Source: Zerene cesonia
Taxonomy: Eukaryota > Arthropoda > Insecta > Lepidoptera > Pieridae
NCBI RefSeq assembly: GCF_012273895.1
Contig: NC_052110.1
Coordinates: 5,518,001 to 5,582,000 of the forward strand
Direction of reading: 5' to 3'
Length of the DNA: 64,000 nt
Positions 57,524 to 64,000 of this stretch are shown here, in pieces. The translations under genes were made by a program, and so were the position numbers. Within the stretch, counting starts at the first letter, position 1, and every line of letters starts with the position of its first letter. The notes beneath the pieces were generated by a model. That model ran no database searches, was not told where the DNA came from, and saw only the letters and a program-made list of their open reading frames with translations.

Positions 57524-58419
57524 AAATTAATAATATTACAATCATAACTTCATCGATCACGCACTACACTATCTGAAGAAAATTAGGTAAATTTTTCTAA
57601 ATATTAGACGATGGGCTTAAACGATTGTTGCCTTATTTAGCTAGAACAAAATAGATTGTTAGCATCATAAAACCTTATTTAACATAAACTTCACACAAAA
57701 TATACATTTCAAGTACTAAAATATATAGCAACTATATATTATAATATATTAAACACTATAACAGTATTCCGTTCCGGTAGGATCACCATAGAAACAGGTA
57801 ACAAACACTTTTGTTTAAAAACTTCTCAACAGACGATAATTAAAATACGCAATTTAATTTACATAAAATAATAAGCGTACTGGAGAACTAACAAAACTTA
57901 CATACAAAAACTTAATAAAACAAATGTAAAATTCAATTACAATCAAGCGAAACAACCGTTAAATACTCGAATCACTTTTTCAACTGCTTCCACTTCACAT
58001 CTCTCACGGACTACCAAAGAAGCAATTCTATTTGATCCGACAAACACCCTCCATTACGCTCCACGAACACGCTTGGCATACAGCATTCTAGACACAAAAC
58101 GCTATGAGCACGTAACACCAGTAACCGTTGGAGAATGCATGTTGCATTTGTTTGCTATTAGATTACCAGCCTTATCCGCATGGGACTTTAACGCATTTAG
58201 AGGGACGTGTGTGCTGGTGCGTTATTCGATATTAAATATAGATATAGTGTATGCATGCTATCGACTCCGTGGCGTGTCATGAAGTAAGTTCTTTGCGCAT
58301 AATAGGCATTTAAACCTAGATTATCTAGGTTAACTAAAATCAATTAAACGATGCTTTTTTGGAGATATACATATTATTGTAATGTAGATGCAAAGTTTCT
58401 TGCAGTATATAGTATTTAG
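57524..58419. other. Repeat-poor region with a relatively GC-rich block
   Basis: 57960-58280 is richer in G+C than its surroundings and free of recognised repeats. It lies 2.5 kb upstream of the first recognised Dpr-like exon. A 69-codon plus-strand frame (58073-58282) has no recognisable domain. It could be an upstream noncoding exon or promoter, which I cannot support further. Confidence 0.35.
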
Positions 58420-58550
58420 TCATTAAAAACTTTTTAACGGATTTTAATCGCGAACCCGTAACCACGCTCGCTCTAAAGTGTTCGAAACGTTGGGTTATAT
58501 AATATAATGAATAAATCGCGTTTAAAATCCGTTAAAAAGTCTTTAATTTC
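58420..58550. mobile_element. Foldback MITE-like element, copy 2
   Basis: Left arm ATTAAAAACTTTTTAACGGA and right arm CCGTTAAAAAGTCTTTAAT are inverted, with the loop CCACGCTCGCTCTAAAGTG. The right half (GAATAAATCGCGTTTAAAAT) matches copy 1 at 23733-23882; the left arm is shorter. Confidence 0.85.
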
Positions 58551-58867
58551 CCGTTATATCAAACAAGAAAATACTATGTATATAGTATATTATTATATGC
58601 AATTTCACGCTTTAATGTTTTTCTAGATGAGTACGCATGTCATATAAAATATCGCCTTGTTTTGAAACGGGGCACATTCGTAGGGATTGTGACTTGATGT
58701 TTGTAGGTTGTTTATTCAATGTTCGAACCAACTACCCTCACTTTGCTAATTGTCTGCGATTAGTTATCAAATGACTAAATCAATGAAGCAGTTGTGTAAA
58801 CTTGCACTACATTCTAATTACGATCGGACTATTCAACGCATCCTCCTTTTGATTCCTAACAATATTA

Positions 58868-59074
58868 TCCTACTATCCTTCCTACTAATATTATAAATGC
58901 GAAAGTTTGCAAGGATGTGTGTGTGTTTGTTGCTCTTTCACGCAAAAACTGCTGAACCGATTGCAATTTGGTACGTAGACAGGTGGACAACTGAAATAAC
59001 ATATAGGCAACTTTTTATACCGATATTCCTACGGGATACGGACTTACGCGGGTGAAACCACGGGGAGCAGCTAT
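58868..59074 (+). mobile_element. Lep1-type Helitron-like element
   Basis: Starts A|TCCTACTATCCTTCCTACT, a tripled 5' unit; ends GGGGAGCAGCTAT, a mutated terminus. ATGAAAT is deleted in the centre. Confidence 0.91.
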
Positions 59075-59311
59075 TAACGATATATGAAAGCGATGTCCTA
59101 CGTTTGGTACAATACAACTAGTATTGCAGCATATATTAAGCAAATTGTTATTCGAAGTTTGTGTATTAGTAGGAATTAGGATTAGTAGGATTTTATTTTG
59201 CTTCAGGGGAAAAAGGTAGGTAACAAATATTATCTGTATAGCTTGCCTATACTCTGTGATTATCAAAGGACAGGGGAATTATAAATGACGAGTGTTACAG
59301 AAGCTTTCTTT

Positions 59312-59495
59312 TATGTCATTGAGGGCAACTGAGCTAGTGATTCGCTTGTAAGCGTTCACCGCCCATGACTATCTGATAGTAAGGACCTCTGCTAACACAT
59401 TGCCCCCTTTTAAGAGGTTATGGATAAGGAAGGGATTGACGAAGGTGAAGAAGACGAAGGGTGAGGAAAAGGATACGAGCCTCCTCAACTGAACT
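59312..59495 (-). mobile_element. SINE-B, 3' half
   Basis: TTTATGTCATTGAGGGCAAC, GTTCACCGCCCATGACTATC and GAAGGGTGAGGAAAAGGATA; the head is missing. Confidence 0.8.
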
Positions 59496-59736
59496 ATTAA
59501 GATACAAAGTCCAGAATAGATAAGCCTTTTGTAAATATTTAAATTTCAAATGCGTTAAGATTTATATTCAGAATTTAAATCCCTCGAAAAAATAGTAAAC
59601 AGCTAGGCTGAAATATAGGTTTAGATTTCATCAAAAAATAGCTTTTACATGAATATTTATTATCCCTTTGTTAGAACAAGTATGTTAGTGGGTTGCTGTG
59701 ACCAATAAACTGCATTTTTACAAATATGTATATGCA

Positions 59737-59900
59737 TTATACTAATATTATAAAGCTGAAGAGTTTGTTTGTTTTAACGCACTAATCTCAGGAACTACTG
59801 GTCCGTTTTGAAAAATTCTTTCAGTGTTAGATAGCCCATTTATTGAGGATGGCTTTAGACTATAAATGTATCACGGGCGAAGCCGGGGCGGACCACTTGT
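59737..59900 (+). mobile_element. Helitron-like family 2
   Basis: ATTATACTAATATTATAAAG, ATCTCAGGAACTACTGGTCC, TTAGATAGCCCATTTATTGA and GGGCGAAGCCGGGGCGGACC; the CTAG end has decayed. Confidence 0.87.
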
Positions 59901-59929
59901 TCTAAATGATAAAGTAAAGTTTATTTCGG

Positions 59930-60085
59930 TTTATTAAGGCTCCGTACCCAATCGCGTATGTTTGTCTGTAAATCTATCTGTCTGTCTGTCCGTCTGTCAC
60001 CACGCTATATCCTAAACCGTGATAGTATGACACTTGAATTTTCAGAGATTATGTATTTCAATTGCCGCTATAAAACAAAGAATCG
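59930..60085 (-). repeat. Dispersed repeat, third copy (see 20395 and 27997)
   Basis: GGCTCCGTACCCAATCGCG, CTGTCTGTCTGTCCGTCTGT, CTAAACCGTGATAGTATGAC. Confidence 0.65.
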
Positions 60086-60613
60086 AGGTTATTACAATAC
60101 CAGACATACCCATAACTTGAATATGCAATTTTTTGTATTTAATATACATATTAACTCATTTATCATACTCCTATATACATCGTATTATGTGCTAGCTTTC
60201 GCCACCGGCTTCGCACGCGTTAAATTTAGTAGTAGCAGATTAATGGTTGTTATTTTTCGTATACAACTTCCTCTCGAATCACTCTATGCAATAAAAACAC
60301 TTGCTTCGTAATATTAAAAATCTAAATATACTCTAAATGTACTATCAATAGTATCTATAGTATATATCTATCACTATATATCTAAATATACTCACAGACT
60401 GCGGAAAGCGACTCTGTTTTATACTACGTAGTGATTTTTTTGTCAAGTGTTACAGATGGATATATAAAAGGATACGAAATAAAAGTTTTATTGATCAAAC
60501 AACACCAGTAACGAAAACCGGTCAATTGCGAGGCTTGTACAATGTATATCCGAGTGTTAGAACAGTAGTTACAATCATAATTGTTAAACCTTTGACGCCC
60601 TTTTTATACACTA

Positions 60614-60781
60614 CTAGCTGTTCGCCCCGGCTTCGCCCGTGGTACATATATAGTCTATGTTACTCGTGGATAACGTAGCTTTCGAATGGTGAAAGAATTT
60701 TTAAAATCGGTCCCGTAGTTTTTGAGCCTATTCATTACAACCAAACAAACAAAGTTTTCCTCTTTATAATATTAGTGTAGA
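60614..60781 (-). mobile_element. Helitron-like family 2 variant, full-length reverse copy
   Basis: CTAGCTGTTCGCCCCGGCTT, CGCCCGTGGTACATATATAG, AAATCGGTCCCGTAGTTTTT and TAATATTAGTGTAGA|T. Confidence 0.82.
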
Positions 60782-60994
60782 TAAAGACTGACAAACAAAC
60801 ATATATTTATGCAGAATAAAACATTAATAAACGCTAAATAAGTATGAAATATGATTTAGTTTTGTCCGGAAGATATATTATTTTATTTATATAAAAACTT
60901 TTTCTATATTCTTCTTTCGAAACTATCTCACTGTAATAAATTTTTACAAACCCGTTCGGTAGTCAATCCTAAGATTATTGGTAGCAAACAAACA

Positions 60995-61193
60995 GGCTTC
61001 ACCCGCGTAAGTCCGTATCCGCACGATTATTGGGATAAAAAGGTGCCTATATGTTATTCCAGTTGTCCAGCTGTCTACGTACCAAATTTAATTGAAATCG
61101 ATTCAATAGTTTTTACGTGAAGAAACAACAAACGCACACACATCCTTACAAACTTTCGCATTTATAATATTAGTAGGATAGTAGAAAGTAGGA
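60995..61193 (-). mobile_element. Lep1-type Helitron-like element, 3' end lost
   Basis: Begins GGCTTCACCCGCGTAAGTC without CTAG. It ends TAATATTAGTAGGATAGTAG, AAAGTAGGA, a reiterated 5' end; more TAGGATTAGTAGGATT follows. Confidence 0.9.
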
Positions 61194-61672
61194 TTAGTAG
61201 GATTAATATTGATATTAGTATTGAATTTAGTATTATATACTAGACTTTCTATTCATGAAACAACTTGTACACAGATTATAGAGAATACAAGGAAAATGTA
61301 CAGAACAATACCCAGAAAATTTTCCATGAAAATTCTCAATTAAACAATTCGCATACATTTCAATTAACATGTATGACGTCGCAAAATGGCGCAGAATCGA
61401 TCCTATTCTTAGTTGAATCGCATACATACAATTTAAACACATTAATTGTTTATTTATTTTAAATTCGAATCAAATATTTAAGCTGGAAACAATATTTTCT
61501 TTCGAAGTGTTTAAAATCCTTCATCGAAAACAAACTTCACTTATCGGATTAAAGTAAAGCTGATTTGAGAAATAGCGATATTAAGCTACGAAGCAGCGAC
61601 AAAGCGATAGGTACAATTCAAATTTTAATTCTCTGACAACTCCCACATAATACAAAGAGCTTTATCGTAAAA
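61194..61672. other. No gene recognised
   Basis: AT-rich; overlapping frames on both strands (61233-61462) have no recognisable domain. Confidence 0.45.
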
Positions 61673-61861
61673 CTAGCTGCGCCCCAGGGTTTCACCCGCG
61701 TAAATCCTTATCCCGTAGGAATATCGGGATAAAAAGTTGCCTATATGTACGTATACGTACCAAATTTCATTGCAATCGGTTCAGTAGTTTTTGCGTGAAA
61801 GAGCAACAAACACACACATATCCTTACAAACTTTCGCATTTATAATATTAGTAGGACAGGA
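61673..61861 (-). mobile_element. Lep1-type Helitron-like element with small internal deletion
   Basis: CTAGCTGCGCCCCAGGGTTT to TAATATTAGTAGGACAGGA. The TTCCAGTTGTCCAGCTGTC block is deleted. Confidence 0.92.
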
Positions 61862-62600
61862 TATTTAATGTATAAATTTTTCTGTAAATGTACATAAGAG
61901 TTTGGCAATGTGTAATAAAACGCCAAGGAAAATAATCCGAAGTGGAAATTTTATGGGCTTTTTCTTCCGCGAATGATAATAGGCTTTGCTAATTAAAGAG
62001 ATTAACTAATCTTGTTCATTTATGGACAGAACTACTAAATACATAATTTTTTTAACAAAACATAAAAGCGCCTTTAAATTGCCAAAGCTAGATAAAATTT
62101 TCACGGAATCACAAGGTATGCAACAGCTTTCATATAAAAAAGAATCATGGAACTCGGTTCACCCAGTCGAAAGTTCTGAAGAAATCCAAAAAAAAAAATA
62201 CATGAATAACCTGCATTCTTTGTAATCAGTTGAAGATTATAAAAATCGGTCGAGCCATTTCGAGGTAACAGTAGTGTGTCAACCACTGTGATAATGGAAT
62301 TATATTTATATACAGAGAGATTAAATTGATAGTCGTTTATGCTAATCAGGCAGGATTGCCTGATAAACATTTGCAAAGAGTCGCTCCAAATCTCTTTGAC
62401 TGTGTAAAATTTTAAAGTATACGAGATAATATAAAGAAAATTCATAGAAATCCTTACCAGAACAAGAAATAAGATAATTTCCTAATAAGACCGTCCTCGT
62501 CCACTTATTCATGTTTTAAAGCTAAGGAGTTTGTTTAATCGAACGCGCTCATCTAAAGAACGAACGGAAATCACATTGAGAAACTTTATTTCTGGTGGAG
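61862..62600. other. No gene recognised
   Basis: AT-rich, with a short dispersed-repeat-like piece at 62237-62262 (TTATAAAAATCGGTCGAGCC). Confidence 0.45.
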
Positions 62601-62920
62601 TTTTTTTTTTATGCCACAGTCGGCAATGGAGCTGGTAACCGATACCACCACCCATGAACAGTTAGAGAGGCATAAGGTCCATTGCAGACCTCACGCCTCT
62701 ACAAATGGATTGCCGATTTTAAATTGGCAAGGGGTTAAGAAAGGATTGGCGAGAGGAATAAAGGAAAGAACTGGGTAGGGTAAGGAAAACGATATGGGCC
62801 TCTGGCTCCCCCACTCACCGGAAACACAACATAATGCTATTTCACGCCGGTCTTCTGTGAGGGTACACCCCGGTGCGAGATGGCCCAATTCGTGTCGAAG
62901 CTTGCTCGAAGACCACATAC
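62601..62920 (-). mobile_element. SINE-B, near full-length reverse copy
   Basis: Starts with a poly-T (its A-tail) then ATGCCACAGTCGGCAATGGA, GCCTCTACAAATGGATTGCC, TATTTCACGCCGGTCTTCTG and ATTCGTGTCGAAGCTTGCTC. It closely matches the copy at 6960-7300. Confidence 0.9.
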
Positions 62921-63851
62921 AGAAGATCATTTATAGAAGCTACCATCACGCTACGTATAGCGTATACCATGAAAGTGCTGGAAAAATGTAAGCTGAGAGA
63001 AGACATAGTTACGTGGATCCAGCTGGTCTTATAATACTTTTCTTCATACATAATTATTCCGCATCGCGTTGCAATTCGGTTAAAGCAACGTAGTAATTAA
63101 CTGCGCGTAATTCTCATAATGTATTCAACATCTTGTTTGCGTTGGTGAGCTGTGTGTCATTGATAGGCAGTATGATCCCATGCATAATATTCAAGGGCAA
63201 TTAATGGATTTATGACACCAGCTTCGGTGATTAGCCTGGGGTTTTACGTGGTACTTGTATAAAAATAGACTTGTTTATCTTCCCACACTACTACCAATAA
63301 CTTATTCTCTTAAGAATTTTAAAGCCTACTATAAAATTGACGAATTTGTTAATGATATGAATATTGAATGGAAATTTTAATAATTAATTGAGAATTGTAT
63401 TCTATTTATTTTTAAGTTATTATTATTTTTAAGTTATGTCTTTGATATTGTTGTATTGACGCTCGTAAGTGCCCCTTTGGGGCTTAAATCGAAATAAATA
63501 ATTTTGACTTTGAGTGCTTTTGCAATCTTTTAAGATTCATTGCTTCATTATTTAACAACTCATATGGTTCAGACGTGATAAGATTAGCAATAATTTGTTG
63601 TTAAACCTAGATTTCAGCGGGTGTACACAGAGCGAGCAAAGCATTTCAGCAGAGGAGACTCGAACTTGCCGCGAGAATGCCTCACGAGGCTGCACCCTCT
63701 TAGTTTTTAATAACGTGAATTTTCATACAAATTAGTTGGCTCAAAACCGTTTCAAAATGCTAGATTCTGGTCCACAATTTGTTCATGATATCTACACTGA
63801 TATTAAAATGAGGAAGAATTGGTATTTTTGTTTGTGTGTAATGAATAAAAC
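62921..63851. other. No gene recognised; possible non-LTR 3' end
   Basis: At about 63440-63515, GACGCTCGTAAGTGCCCCTT, TGGGGCTTAAATCGAAATAA and ATAATTTTGACTTTGAG resemble the 3' ends of lepidopteran non-LTR elements; only weakly supported. Confidence 0.4.
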
Positions 63852-64000
63852 NNNNNNNNNNNNNNNNNNNNNNNNNNNNNNNNNNNNNNNNNNNNNNNNN
63901 NNNNNNNNNNNNNNNNNNNNNNNNNNNNNNNNNNNNNNNNNNNNNNNNNNNNNNNNNNNNNNNNNNNNNNNNNNNNNNNNNNNNNNNNNNNNNNNNNNNN
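63852..64000. other. Assembly gap reaching the window edge
   Basis: 149 N visible; true length unknown. Confidence 0.99.

Noticed and set aside
58073..58282. 69-codon plus-strand frame as a gene
   Set aside because: No domain, signal peptide or splice partners recognised; it could be chance in a GC-richer block.
62101..62445. 114-codon minus-strand frame
   Set aside because: AT-rich, no domain or splice support; length is compatible with chance.

Overview
The window looks like a stretch of a lepidopteran (butterfly or moth) nuclear genome. It is strongly AT-rich, has few genes and is saturated with short non-autonomous transposable elements of kinds found throughout Lepidoptera. These include about 19 copies or fragments of one Helitron-like element (Lep1-type), several sister Helitron-like families, and at least four kinds of SINE or non-LTR-tail sequence. 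The species cannot be told from this sequence. Three runs of N are present: two of exactly 1000 (scaffold-style gaps) and one at the right edge.

Only one protein-coding gene can be supported. It lies on the minus strand between about 46.27 and 55.51 kb and is seen as five consecutive internal exons. Together they encode about 208 residues with two immunoglobulin domains of the Dpr (defective proboscis extension response) / zig-8-like family of neuronal cell-surface recognition proteins. The five exons join in frame at consensus splice sites. The signal-peptide exon (to the right) and the C-terminal anchor exon (to the left) were not found and probably lie outside the window or in sequence I cannot recognise. 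The long intron (46366-53354) and the flanks carry SINEs and Helitrons.

Layout: 1-13 kb is repeat-rich intergenic or intronic sequence (a TG microsatellite, a tRNA-SINE, Lep1 and SINE-B copies). 13-25.6 kb holds further Helitrons, a nested insertion at 18.5 kb, a perfect 27-bp hairpin at 21.05 kb, an (AT)n tract and a foldback MITE at 23.8 kb. 25.65-26.65 kb is a gap. 26.6-33.5 kb has Lep1 copies, a tRNA-like foldback element with 13-bp flanking duplications at 27.1 kb, and a tRNA-SINE with 14-bp flanking duplications at 29.2 kb. 33.48-34.48 kb is a gap. 34.5-46 kb is sparse, with a full tRNA-SINE at 43.8 kb. 46.27-55.51 kb is the Ig-domain gene. 55.5-63.85 kb is again repeats, including a second MITE copy, before the terminal gap.

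Most of the short open reading frames in the window are accidental readings of these repeats; for example, the recurring 'CYSSC..YVPNF' peptide is the antisense of Lep1. I saw no operon, CRISPR array, rRNA gene or intact transposase, and no convincing previously undescribed system. The most unusual items are the palindromic tRNA-like element at 27.1 kb, the extra cysteine in the first Ig domain, and the reiterated 5' ends of the Lep1 copies.
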